From: Poritiphilus flavus
GTDB taxonomy: Bacteria > Bacteroidota > Bacteroidia > Flavobacteriales > Flavobacteriaceae
Assembly (NCBI RefSeq): GCF_009901585.1
Contig: NZ_WXYO01000001.1
Location: forward strand, 744,001 to 808,000
Direction: 5' to 3'
DNA: 64,000 nucleotides
A program made the translations under genes and the position numbers. The notes below the pieces were generated by a model. The model saw only the letters and a list, made by a program, of their open reading frames with translations, was not told the origin of the DNA and ran no database searches. Below, in pieces: positions 56,888-64,000 of the stretch (its first letter is position 1; every line of letters starts with the position of its first letter).

Positions 56888-56911
56888 TTTTTGACTATTA
56901 AAGATTCGCGC

Positions 56912-57586
56912 TTATTCCCGGATGCGCTCTATCCTTTCAATCCCTTCCTGTATATTTAATTGATCTTTGGGTAAAAACCCTTTGATGATGAATACGATCC
57001 CACAGATCAACAATATGATCCCCAAACCCTTTTTGGCCAATAGAATACGTTCCGGAGTAAGTTTTCTTTTTAATTGTTTGGCAAGCAATATCTTAAAGAC
57101 ATCCGTGATAAGATAGGCCAGGAGCATAGAAGAAAAGAAGATCATAATACGGTTTGGATCGTTATCCAAACTGGGGCCTACTACTATTATCACCCCCAGC
57201 CAGAATACCAATACCCCAATATTTATGAAGTTCAGCAGGAAACCCTTGGCAAAAAGGCCCAGGTAACCTCCCATTCTATGCGTTATTCTCGGTTTTTGTG
57301 CTTTGGAATCCTTTTTAAAGAAGGTGGTAATGCCGTAAACCAGTAAAATTACCCCCCCGAACACATATAGTCCTGGCTGATTGCTCAAATTCTCCAATAA
57401 TTGAGAACTACTGAAATACGCGATGAACAAGAAAAAGATATCTGCCAGTATCACCCCCAGGTCAAAAACCAGGCCCGCGCGGAATCCTCTGGTGGCACTG
57501 GTCTCCAAAAGCACAAAAAAAACAGGGCCAATTACAAAACTCAGAAAAAATCCCAGGGGAATCGCAGCTTGTACATCGTCTAACAT
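56912..57586 (-). CDS. LysE/RhtB-family membrane exporter
   Basis: 224 residues with about six membrane helices and the LysE-family opening IPLGFFLSFVIGPVFFVLLETSATRGFRAG (about 9-38), plus LGVILADIFFLF and FLLNFINIGVLVFW later. LysE-type proteins export amino acids or similar small metabolites across the inner membrane; the substrate is not predictable. The C-terminal 20 residues are charged and cytoplasmic. It is last in the minus-strand group rnr, GIN protein, LysE (17 bp after the GIN gene). Confidence 0.88.
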   Translation of the reverse strand: MLDDVQAAIPLGFFLSFVIGPVFFVLLETSATRGFRAGLVFDLGVILADIFFLFIAYFSSSQLLENLSNQPGLYVFGGVILLVYGITTFFKKDSKAQKPRITHRMGGYLGLFAKGFLLNFINIGVLVFWLGVIIVVGPSLDNDPNRIMIFFSSMLLAYLITDVFKILLAKQLKRKLTPERILLAKKGLGIILLICGIVFIIKGFLPKDQLNIQEGIERIERIRE

Positions 57587-57603
57587 ATTGGTGCTTTCCT
57601 GGG

Positions 57604-58293
57604 TTACATACGATTTATTTTTCCGCCAAAAACGGTTTTCTCATCCATCTTAGAGGGGTCGCCCCAGACCTGAACTTCCCCACCGGCTTTAACAGTAGCC
57701 TTTACATAATCCGTGGCAAAGATCTCTGCAGTAGAGCCGGCATTTACATTTACCGTAGTGAATTTGGTTTTAAAATTCTTGCCTTCGTATATGCCTCCGG
57801 TATTGATGAGCACGTCCTGATTGTCTGAAAAGCCCTCGGCCCTGATCACTCCTCCGGTCACCGATTTGATCAATAACTGTTCAACCTCTGCATTGACCAC
57901 CACTTCTCCGCCTTCCTGGGCTTTTAATTCCAGCACATCCTGCCTCAGCGTCTCTTTAGAACTTATCCTGGCGTCCTCATTCACATCAATAACCACGATC
58001 TTCTCGGTGTAGTACAAATCGATGAAAGTGCGGTAGCCACTGAATATCTTATCTATCTCCATGCGCAGCTTCAGAACACCCTTGTTGTTAACAATGGCGA
58101 CTTTTTGAGTATTTGCACCTGTTATTACCGCCCTGTTGGCATCGGATTTTATCAGATTTACCGAAAGGCCGTCAAAAGCCTTTACTTCCGTAAATCGCTC
58201 CAGTTCCCGGGTGATCTTTTCTTCCTGCCCCCGTGTAATCGTAAGGTTGGCAAGCAAGAAACAAAGCCAGAAAAAAGATTTGTACTTCTTCAT
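57604..58293 (-). CDS. exported head-GIN domain protein (DUF2807 beta-helix)
   Basis: 229 residues with a signal peptide (cleavage near TRGQ, residue 22). The rest is short beta strands in a repeating pattern typical of the GIN/DUF2807 fold: FDGLSVNLIKSDANRAVITG, VVVNAEVEQLLIKSVTGG, ATVKAGGEVQVWGDP. Such proteins are extracytoplasmic beta-solenoids of unknown function, found in multiple copies in Bacteroidota. The gene starts 34 bp after rnr, so it is probably co-transcribed. Confidence 0.85.
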   Translation of the reverse strand: MKKYKSFFWLCFLLANLTITRGQEEKITRELERFTEVKAFDGLSVNLIKSDANRAVITGANTQKVAIVNNKGVLKLRMEIDKIFSGYRTFIDLYYTEKIVVIDVNEDARISSKETLRQDVLELKAQEGGEVVVNAEVEQLLIKSVTGGVIRAEGFSDNQDVLINTGGIYEGKNFKTKFTTVNVNAGSTAEIFATDYVKATVKAGGEVQVWGDPSKMDEKTVFGGKINRM

Positions 58294-58327
58294 TTTATAT
58301 CTGATAAAATGCCGTTTGCAATACGGT

Positions 58328-60514
58328 TCAATCCACTTTGCCTAAAAGTGAAAAGTCCAGGTGGCGCTTCAATAAGTCGGTCTCCTTCACCATCACTTTC
58401 ACCTCATCTCCGAGTTGGTACATTTTACCTGTCCGCTCCCCGATTATGGCGTATTGCCGTTCATCAAAGTTATAATAATCATCTTTTATATCCCTAATTC
58501 TCACCATTCCCTCACATTTATTTTCGATGATCTCCACATAGATCCCCCATTCCGTAACCCCTGAAATCACCCCGAGGAACTCTTCATCCTGATGATCTTG
58601 CATAAACTTGATCTGCATGTACTTTATGGAATCCCTTTCAGCGTTTGCGGCCAGGTTTTCCATATCGGAGGAATGCCTGCACTTTTCCTCGTACCTTTCA
58701 GCTTTTACTGAATTGCCCCCATCCAGATAGTGTTGTAATAACCTGTGCGCCATAATATCCGGATATCGCCTGATCGGTGAAGTAAAGTGAGAGTAATATT
58801 CAAATGCCAGGCCGTAATGTCCGATGTTTTCAGTGGTATAAACCGCCTTACTCATACTTCTTACGGCCAGGGTATCTACCAGGTTCTGTTCCTTTTGCCC
58901 CTTAACATCTTCCAGAAGCTGGTTTAGAGAATCGCTGATCGTCTTTTTATTACGGAAGTTAAGAGAATGTCCAAAACGTGAAATAATGCCGTTCAGGGCC
59001 ATTAATTTCTCTTCATCCGGCTCGTCGTGAATTCGGTATACGAAAGTCTTTTTAGGTTTTTGTTTCCCAATAAATTCCGCCACCTTTTTATTCGCGAGTA
59101 ACATGAACTCCTCTATCAGCTTATTCGCGTCCTTGGCTTCCTTAAAATAGATGCCCTTGGGTTCATTTTCCTTGTCCAGGTAGAATTTCACTTCCACCTT
59201 GTCAAAAGAAATGGCTCCCGCACCCATACGTTCTTTCCGCATGATCTTCGCGAGTCTGTCCAGGCTGACAATTGCCTTTACGATCTCCTTGCTAACCTGA
59301 TAAGCGCCTTTCCTGATGGATATCTCTTTAGGGATCTCAGATCTTTTGGTCTCGATAATATGCTGGGCTTCCTCATACGCAAAACGCTCATCAGAATTAA
59401 TTACTGTTCGCCCAAACCATTGATTGAGTATCTCTGCCTTCTGATTCATCCTGAAAATCGCGGAGAAAGTGTATTTCTCTTCTCTGGGTCGCAGCGAACA
59501 GGCATTATTCGAAAGTACTTCCGGTAACATTGGCACTACTCTGTCTACCAGGTAAACCGAAGTGGCCCGTTGATAGGCCTCTTCTTCCAATATACTGTCC
59601 GGATGCACATAGTGCGATACATCCGCGATATGTATTCCTATCTCATATTCTCCGTTCTCCAGCTCGGTAAAGGACAGGGCATCGTCAAAATCTTTAGCGT
59701 CCTTGGGATCTATAGTGAAAGTCAACGTATCCCGCATATCCCTTCGTTTGGCGATCTCTTCTTTTTTTATGGAAGTGTCCAACTCATTCGCAAAGCGTTC
59801 AATTTCCACCGGGAATTCATGAGGTAATCCGTACTCCGCGAGAATAGCATGGATCTCTGTATGATGATCCCCCGGCTTTCCTAGAACTTCAATGATCTCA
59901 CCAAAGGGAGACTCCGCGCTATCCGGCCACTCATTGATCTCCACAATGACCTTATCCCCGTCTTTAGCCTTGCCTATTTTTGCCATCGGAATAAAGATAT
60001 CCGTATACATCCTGTTATCCGTAGGGGTCACAAAGGCAAAGGACTTTTGTAGATCTACAATACCGACAAAAGAAGTTTTCCTGCGCTTTAGCACCCTGGT
60101 GATCTCTCCTTCCAGCTTTTGCGATTTCCGTTTAGGGTAAACAAATACTTCCACAGTATCCCCGTGAAATGCCCTTCCCAGTTTTGATCCGGGGATAAAG
60201 ATGTCTTCGGGCAAACTATCCACCAAAACATAGGCATTTCCTCTTAGGGTGATATCTACCTGTCCTGTAAATATGGTTTTATCCGATAGTGCCTTGAATT
60301 TTCCGCGGTTTTCCTGGCGGATCCTTTTCTTTTCGTGTAGTTGACCCAGCCTTTTTATAAGCATATTCCTTCCTTCAGTATCCGTTATCCGGAGCTTGGC
60401 TGCGATCTGTTTATAGTTGAAGCTCCTGTTCGGTTCTTTCTCCAGGACCGTAAAAATTCCTTTGGTTATTTCATTCTTACGGTGGTTTTTAGCTCTCTTA
60501 GTTCTTTTCGACAT
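58328..60514 (-). CDS. rnr: ribonuclease R
   Basis: 728 residues, full length. A winged-helix N-terminus and two cold-shock domains (about 1-235) precede the RNB catalytic domain, with the metal-binding IDPKDAKDFDDALSF (about 262-276), and a C-terminal S1 RNA-binding domain (about 640-725). It degrades structured RNA 3' to 5' and acts in rRNA and mRNA quality control. It is the first gene of the group with the GIN protein and LysE exporter. An AT-rich 604-bp gap lies upstream. Confidence 0.97.
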   Translation of the reverse strand: MSKRTKRAKNHRKNEITKGIFTVLEKEPNRSFNYKQIAAKLRITDTEGRNMLIKRLGQLHEKKRIRQENRGKFKALSDKTIFTGQVDITLRGNAYVLVDSLPEDIFIPGSKLGRAFHGDTVEVFVYPKRKSQKLEGEITRVLKRRKTSFVGIVDLQKSFAFVTPTDNRMYTDIFIPMAKIGKAKDGDKVIVEINEWPDSAESPFGEIIEVLGKPGDHHTEIHAILAEYGLPHEFPVEIERFANELDTSIKKEEIAKRRDMRDTLTFTIDPKDAKDFDDALSFTELENGEYEIGIHIADVSHYVHPDSILEEEAYQRATSVYLVDRVVPMLPEVLSNNACSLRPREEKYTFSAIFRMNQKAEILNQWFGRTVINSDERFAYEEAQHIIETKRSEIPKEISIRKGAYQVSKEIVKAIVSLDRLAKIMRKERMGAGAISFDKVEVKFYLDKENEPKGIYFKEAKDANKLIEEFMLLANKKVAEFIGKQKPKKTFVYRIHDEPDEEKLMALNGIISRFGHSLNFRNKKTISDSLNQLLEDVKGQKEQNLVDTLAVRSMSKAVYTTENIGHYGLAFEYYSHFTSPIRRYPDIMAHRLLQHYLDGGNSVKAERYEEKCRHSSDMENLAANAERDSIKYMQIKFMQDHQDEEFLGVISGVTEWGIYVEIIENKCEGMVRIRDIKDDYYNFDERQYAIIGERTGKMYQLGDEVKVMVKETDLLKRHLDFSLLGKVD

Positions 60515-61118
60515 TAAAATCCAATTTGGGCGGAAAATTACAAATTAAAAAGCTAGGACCTTAGTTCAGAATTATCAGCTTTCTCAAAACCTTCCTTTTC
60601 TTATAAACAAACACTATATAATGTTTATTTTCTTTTTGTTATTATTTTATAAATCCAGGGCTTATGATTGTTTGTTAATATTTAGGAAAAGTTATTTAAG
60701 TAAAACTTGCTTTCAACTGAAATGTATTTTTATTGACATTTTTTACCATGGATTTCTATCTAATATTCAACGAATTATATTTTTTATTAACCCTTTTTGA
60801 TAAGCTGTTTCAACATGGATTTTTTGATAAGTTAACATTACCAAATTGTTAATTCAGCGCGTTTTGATACTCAAATCCTGAAGTTAACTTCTGAGAAATA
60901 GAGTTGGAGGATACCGCATTCTTTTTGTAGGTCATTTTTTTTGAAAAAAACAAAATATAAAGATGATTTGTTTTCCGCAGATCTTCAACAATTCATGTAA
61001 AATGTAAACCGCTATAAATAAAGCTGTTAAATCTGTGCTTTAGAGGCCTTGTTAATAAACATAGATAAGACAAATCACCTTAGGATTTGTATTTTTGTAA
61101 TAACAAATTCTATCAAAG
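60515..61118. other. 604-bp AT-rich intergenic region
   Basis: The longest gap in the window apart from leaders, clearly richer in AT than its surroundings and divergent between rnr and rpiB. I see a related pair of phrases (CTTTTTGATAAGCTGTTTCAACATGGATTT, then TTTTTTGATAAGTTAACATT) at about 60793-60842. I find no TTATCCACA-type DnaA box, no coding frame over about 40 codons and no tRNA-like fold. A small RNA cannot be excluded by reading. Confidence 0.4.
61090..61097 (+). promoter_or_regulatory. -7 promoter element (TATTTTTG) of rpiB
   Basis: Exact TAnnTTTG match ending 21 bp before the rpiB ATG. Confidence 0.45.
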
Positions 61119-61550
61119 ATGAAAATATCCGTAGGTAACGATCACGCTGGAACAGAGTATAAACTGGCTATACTTGGCCTTCTTAAGTCGATGCATATTG
61201 AAGTTAAGAATTATGGTACTGATGGCACCGATAGTGTGGATTACCCGGATTTTATTCATCCTGTAGCGGATGATGTGTCCTCGGGAAAGGCGGAGTTGGG
61301 TATCATCATATGCGGTAGTGGAAATGGGGCTTCAATGACAGCGAACAAGCATCAGAAAATACGAGCTGCTTTATGCTGGAACAAAGAGATCGTCGCATTG
61401 GCCAGGGAACACAATGACGCAAATATTCTAAGTTTACCTGCGCGATTTATCGCGCTTCCTCAGGCTTTGGAGATGGTCAAGACTTTTCTGGAAACCGATT
61501 TTGCAGGGGGAAGGCACGAACGAAGGATAGAAAAAATTCCCTGCATGTAG
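61119..61550 (+). CDS. rpiB: ribose 5-phosphate isomerase B
   Basis: 143 residues of the RpiB/LacAB family. MKISVGNDHAGTEYK holds the conserved DHAG, IIICGSGNGASMTANK the active-site Cys and phosphate loop, and KIRAALCWNKEIVALAREHNDANILSLPARF the remaining signature. It interconverts ribulose- and ribose-5-phosphate in the pentose phosphate pathway. A CDF transporter gene follows 67 bp later. Confidence 0.95.
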   Translation: MKISVGNDHAGTEYKLAILGLLKSMHIEVKNYGTDGTDSVDYPDFIHPVADDVSSGKAELGIIICGSGNGASMTANKHQKIRAALCWNKEIVALAREHNDANILSLPARFIALPQALEMVKTFLETDFAGGRHERRIEKIPCM

Positions 61551-61617
61551 CTCTTAAGCCGTCCGCGCTTCATTTTTCAGCCAAAATCCCCGTAACTTTA
61601 AGGGATAAAATCTATTC

Positions 61618-62532
61618 ATGGGACATTCGCATAGCCACCATAATCATGGTCATGCCGATTTAAAGGGGAGGAACCTCTTTATTTCGATTATCCTCAATGT
61701 ACTTATAACTGTTTCTCAGGTTATAGGAGGCATTATTTCCGGTAGTCTTTCCCTGCTTTCGGACGCGCTTCACAATTTTTCGGATGTCTTATCCCTTGTC
61801 ATAAGTTATGCGGCTACAAAATTAGCCAAAAGGGAAGCTTCAACTAACAAGACTTTCGGTTATAAAAGGGCGGAGATCATAGCCGCATTTGTAAATGCGG
61901 CCACATTGGTAGTTGTGGCGGTTATTCTGATCAAAGAAGCTATAGAGCGGTTCCTGGATCCTAGAGAGATAGCATCAGATCTGGTTATTTGGTTGTCTTT
62001 GTTGGGTATTCTGGCTAATGGTTTCAGTGTTTTGCTGCTCAAAAAGGATTCCGACAGGAATATGAATATGAGATCGGCATATTTGCATTTGCTAACGGAT
62101 ATGATGGCTTCTGTTGCGGTTCTTATCGGGGGAATCCTGATGAAACTCTATGCGGTTTATTGGGTAGATCCGTTGCTGACATTGCTAATCGCCCTATATC
62201 TTATTTATGTTGGATATGACCTCTTGCGAAAATCCACTAGGGTGCTAATGCTATTTACCCCTGACACTATTGAAGTGAAAAAAATTGTAGAGGCGATAGG
62301 CAGCATACGTTCGGTTAAGAATGTGCATCACGTGCATATTTGGCAGCTCAATGAGGAAGAAGTGCACCTGGAAGCCCATATAGATTTTGACCGGGATATA
62401 AATTTATCTGAATTTGACAAAATTCTGGATCAGATCGAAGAGGAAGTATATCACAAATTTGGAATAAACCATGTCAATATCCAGCCGGAATACGGGAAAT
62501 GCGATAGCAAAAAAGTGATTGTACAGGACTGA
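61618..62532 (+). CDS. cation diffusion facilitator (CDF) metal exporter
   Basis: 304 residues: a His-rich N-terminus (GHSHSHHNHGHAD), six membrane helices and a cytoplasmic C-terminal domain (about 205-300). Metal-site residues are visible in helix 2 (LLSDALHNFSD) and helix 5 (HLLTDMMAS), the HxxxD pattern of the zinc-type CDF group (ZitB/CzcD). It should export Zn2+ or a similar divalent metal in exchange for protons. The acetyltransferase gene starts 1 bp after its stop. Confidence 0.93.
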   Translation: MGHSHSHHNHGHADLKGRNLFISIILNVLITVSQVIGGIISGSLSLLSDALHNFSDVLSLVISYAATKLAKREASTNKTFGYKRAEIIAAFVNAATLVVVAVILIKEAIERFLDPREIASDLVIWLSLLGILANGFSVLLLKKDSDRNMNMRSAYLHLLTDMMASVAVLIGGILMKLYAVYWVDPLLTLLIALYLIYVGYDLLRKSTRVLMLFTPDTIEVKKIVEAIGSIRSVKNVHHVHIWQLNEEEVHLEAHIDFDRDINLSEFDKILDQIEEEVYHKFGINHVNIQPEYGKCDSKKVIVQD

Positions 62533-62533
62533 T

Positions 62534-62977
62534 ATGAAGATTGAGATAAAAAGATTTGAAGAGCTTAATACAACGGAACTTTACGCGATTCTTAGATTGC
62601 GGAGTGAGGTATTTGTAGTGGAACAGAACTGTGTTTACCAGGACATAGATGCCAAAGATGAGAAAGCCTTACACCTTTTAGGGACTAATAAGGGAGAACT
62701 TGCAGCTTATACGCGAATCTTTAAGGCTGGAGACTACGCGGAAAAGGCCAGTATAGGCAGGGTAGTGGTAGACCCGGGGCATAGGGGACACGGTTATGGC
62801 TATGAGATTATGAAGGCCTCCCTGAAAGCTGTCAAGGAAAATATAAAGGAGGATGAAGTTGAAGTTTCTGCACAGACCTATCTAAAGGATTTTTACAATA
62901 GCCTGGGCTTTTCTGAAGTAGGGGAAGGTTACCTGGAAGATGGCATACCTCATATTAGAATGTTAGCTGCCCTTTGA
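62534..62977 (+). CDS. ElaA-like GNAT acetyltransferase
   Basis: 147 residues from the ATG at 62534; an in-frame TTG five codons upstream lies inside the CDF gene and is not preferred. ILRLRSEVFVVEQNCVYQDIDAKDEKALHLLG is the ElaA-branch N-terminal signature, and IGRVVVDPGHRGHGYGYEIM holds the acetyl-CoA-binding R/QxxGxG/A loop (RGHGYG). The substrate is unknown. It is coupled to the CDF gene and its end overlaps the convergent small gene by 15 bp. Confidence 0.88.
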   Translation: MKIEIKRFEELNTTELYAILRLRSEVFVVEQNCVYQDIDAKDEKALHLLGTNKGELAAYTRIFKAGDYAEKASIGRVVVDPGHRGHGYGYEIMKASLKAVKENIKEDEVEVSAQTYLKDFYNSLGFSEVGEGYLEDGIPHIRMLAAL

Positions 62978-63199
62978 GACCTTTTCAAAATTCTTCTCGA
63001 AATACTCTTTGGCTACCAACCATTGATCGTGATGGTCGTCAGGGTTTCTGGCGATCATATCCCCGACCTTAGGGCTGCCGTTTTCAATATCCGCTGCGGA
63101 AATGGAAACAAACTCAGACAATTCCTCTCCTTCAATATACGGCCGCATTTCTGCGATATCTACCCGGCGATATTTTTCGAATTCCGATGAGTTACTCAT
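62963..63199 (-). CDS. small conserved cytoplasmic protein, family unnamed
   Basis: 78 residues from the ATG at 63199; a TTG frame extension to 63244 would overlap the symporter gene and is not preferred. It is charged, without membrane helices, with SEFEKYRRVDIAEMRPY at the start and GSPKVGDMIARNPDDHHDQWLVAKEYFEKNFE at the end. I have seen this pattern in other flavobacteria but know no function. It follows the symporter by 22 bp and may be its partner or regulator. The 3' end overlaps the GNAT gene by 15 bp. Confidence 0.75.
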   Translation of the reverse strand: MSNSSEFEKYRRVDIAEMRPYIEGEELSEFVSISAADIENGSPKVGDMIARNPDDHHDQWLVAKEYFEKNFEKVSKGS

Positions 63200-63221
63200 G
63201 GCTTTAAATTCGTACTGCAAT

Positions 63222-64000
63222 TTAGGCTTTTTGTTCTGTATCAAATAAAAGGCCCAGGTGTTCGCTGTCCGGTTTGCGGTTATGGGTCAGTTTACTGACT
63301 AATACATAGGAGAATAAAGACATTAGAAAAGCGGGTATAATTTCGTGCACTTCTTCCATGGCTTCATATCGAAAGCGAATCCCAAAACGCCATATGATGT
63401 TGGTCAACATCCCTACGATCATAGAGACCAGAGCTCCCAGATCTGTTCCCCATTTTAGGTATAGTCCGCCAAAGATAGCCGGGAAAAAACTGGCGGCGAA
63501 GACGGCCCCGGCAAAAGCTGTTAACTCTACTATGCCGGCAATGGGAAATAAGGTAAAAGCGTAAACCAGGACACAGTAAAATGCCATAAACCATTTGGTC
63601 CGTGTGATTATTTTCTTTTCCTGCATAGGTCTCACAACATGCCAAAGGTCTTTCACAAAGGCGGTTCCAATGATAATGATTACCGAAGCCAGGGAAGACA
63701 TTCCGGCAGCGAACAGTCCTGCCACACAAATCCCGCTTACCAGTTCATTGTCAAATTTATCCAACATAAAACCGATAACCTCGTCCGTATTCCGGATAAG
63801 ATAAGTGGCTTCCTCACCGCTAGCCATGGCGTGAACAAGGGCGCCGAGACCCATTACACAAACCAGGGAGATACCTAAAAAAAAAGGGGTCCATATCATA
63901 GCAAAACGCATGCTCTTCGCATTGTCTATGGAGTAAAAGCGAATGAGGTTTTTGGGTTCGGAGATCTGCTTCATACCTATGGCAAGGCCTATCCCTAGTA
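63222..64000 (-). CDS. sodium:solute symporter (SSS family), C-terminal part, cut by window edge
   Basis: The frame is open to the right edge (codons before the internal ATG at 63974 read LGIGLAIG), so this is the C-terminal ~258 residues of a longer transporter. Several membrane helices are seen, with the SSS-type sequences MKQISEPKNLIRFYSIDNAKSMRFAMIW, AGLFAAGMSSLASVIIIIGTAFVKDL (the conserved sodium-site helix) and FAASFFPAIFGGLYLKWGTDLGALVSMIVGM. The substrate cannot be told from this part. The family normally has 13-14 helices and about 450-550 residues. Confidence 0.88.
   Translation of the reverse strand, partial: LGIGLAIGMKQISEPKNLIRFYSIDNAKSMRFAMIWTPFFLGISLVCVMGLGALVHAMASGEEATYLIRNTDEVIGFMLDKFDNELVSGICVAGLFAAGMSSLASVIIIIGTAFVKDLWHVVRPMQEKKIITRTKWFMAFYCVLVYAFTLFPIAGIVELTAFAGAVFAASFFPAIFGGLYLKWGTDLGALVSMIVGMLTNIIWRFGIRFRYEAMEEVHEIIPAFLMSLFSYVLVSKLTHNRKPDSEHLGLLFDTEQKA

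Noticed and set aside
60515-61118. Possible replication origin
   Set aside because: AT-rich, but no TTATCCACA-type DnaA boxes and no dnaA or dnaN beside it. The parS sites suggest the origin is near, not that it is here.
63200-63244. Longer form of the small minus-strand gene starting at TTG 63244
   Set aside because: It would overlap the symporter end, while the ATG at 63199 begins the conserved-looking sequence.

Overview
The window is chromosomal DNA from a gliding member of the Flavobacteriaceae (phylum Bacteroidota); I cannot fix the genus. The evidence is a complete sprC-sprD-sprB-sprF gliding/type IX secretion (T9SS) locus with type B sorting domains, lineage-typical families (DUF4837, DUF4175, GH3-like, DUF6909-like, head-GIN, PorP/SprF), and promoters of the Bacteroidota type (-33 TTTG, -7 TAnnTTTG) instead of sigma70 boxes. 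Nothing looks like a phage, plasmid or integrated island; the only repeat-rich non-coding DNA is at 19.0-19.4 kb and 31.2-31.4 kb.

Layout. 1-5.3 kb (minus strand): the dTDP-L-rhamnose genes rfbB-rfbA-rfbC-rfbD (rfbD cut by the left edge), behind a Wzz-like chain-length protein and a DUF6909-like protein that probably heads the operon. 5.5-9.6 kb: an ILEI/PANDER-like plus GDPD-like secreted protein, a GH3-family adenylating enzyme, an M23 peptidase and tatA. 9.97-12.8 kb: a PorE-like envelope protein (two SPOR-like modules, TPR, PD40 propeller, regulatory-like domain, OmpA). 13.0-19.0 kb: a 56-residue membrane protein, a DUF4837 lipoprotein, a lytic transglycosylase, pgk, holB and a DoxX-like protein. 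19.4-27.4 kb: a Skp-like lipoprotein, a methyltransferase and lipoprotein pair, mnmG, ybeY and a DUF4175 protein. Two parS-type palindromes bracket mnmG, which suggests proximity to the chromosome origin. 27.5-33.3 kb: alkB-like, gltX, an SPFH protein and glnS.

33.5-56.3 kb is the centre of the window: sprC, sprD, the 17.4-kb sprB gene (5789 residues, built almost wholly of SprB repeats) and sprF, tightly spaced on the plus strand. SprB is the mobile surface adhesin of gliding. SprF-type barrels assist export of proteins with the type B C-terminal domain. sprB carries two recent internal duplications (2 x 1743 bp tandem; 2 x 1604 bp at a 1905-bp period). SprD is a PorP/SprF-like barrel fused to a coiled coil and two SPOR-like modules. 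The same twin modules sit at the N-terminus of the PorE-like protein 23 kb away, and an identical 13-bp motif lies upstream of the PorE-like gene, the 56-residue gene and sprC. I read these as parts of one envelope/gliding network.

56.3-64 kb: folB, tRNA-Cys, the minus-strand group rnr, GIN protein and LysE-like exporter, a 600-bp AT-rich gap, then rpiB, a CDF metal exporter, an ElaA-like acetyltransferase, a small conserved protein and the C-terminal part of a sodium:solute symporter cut by the right edge.
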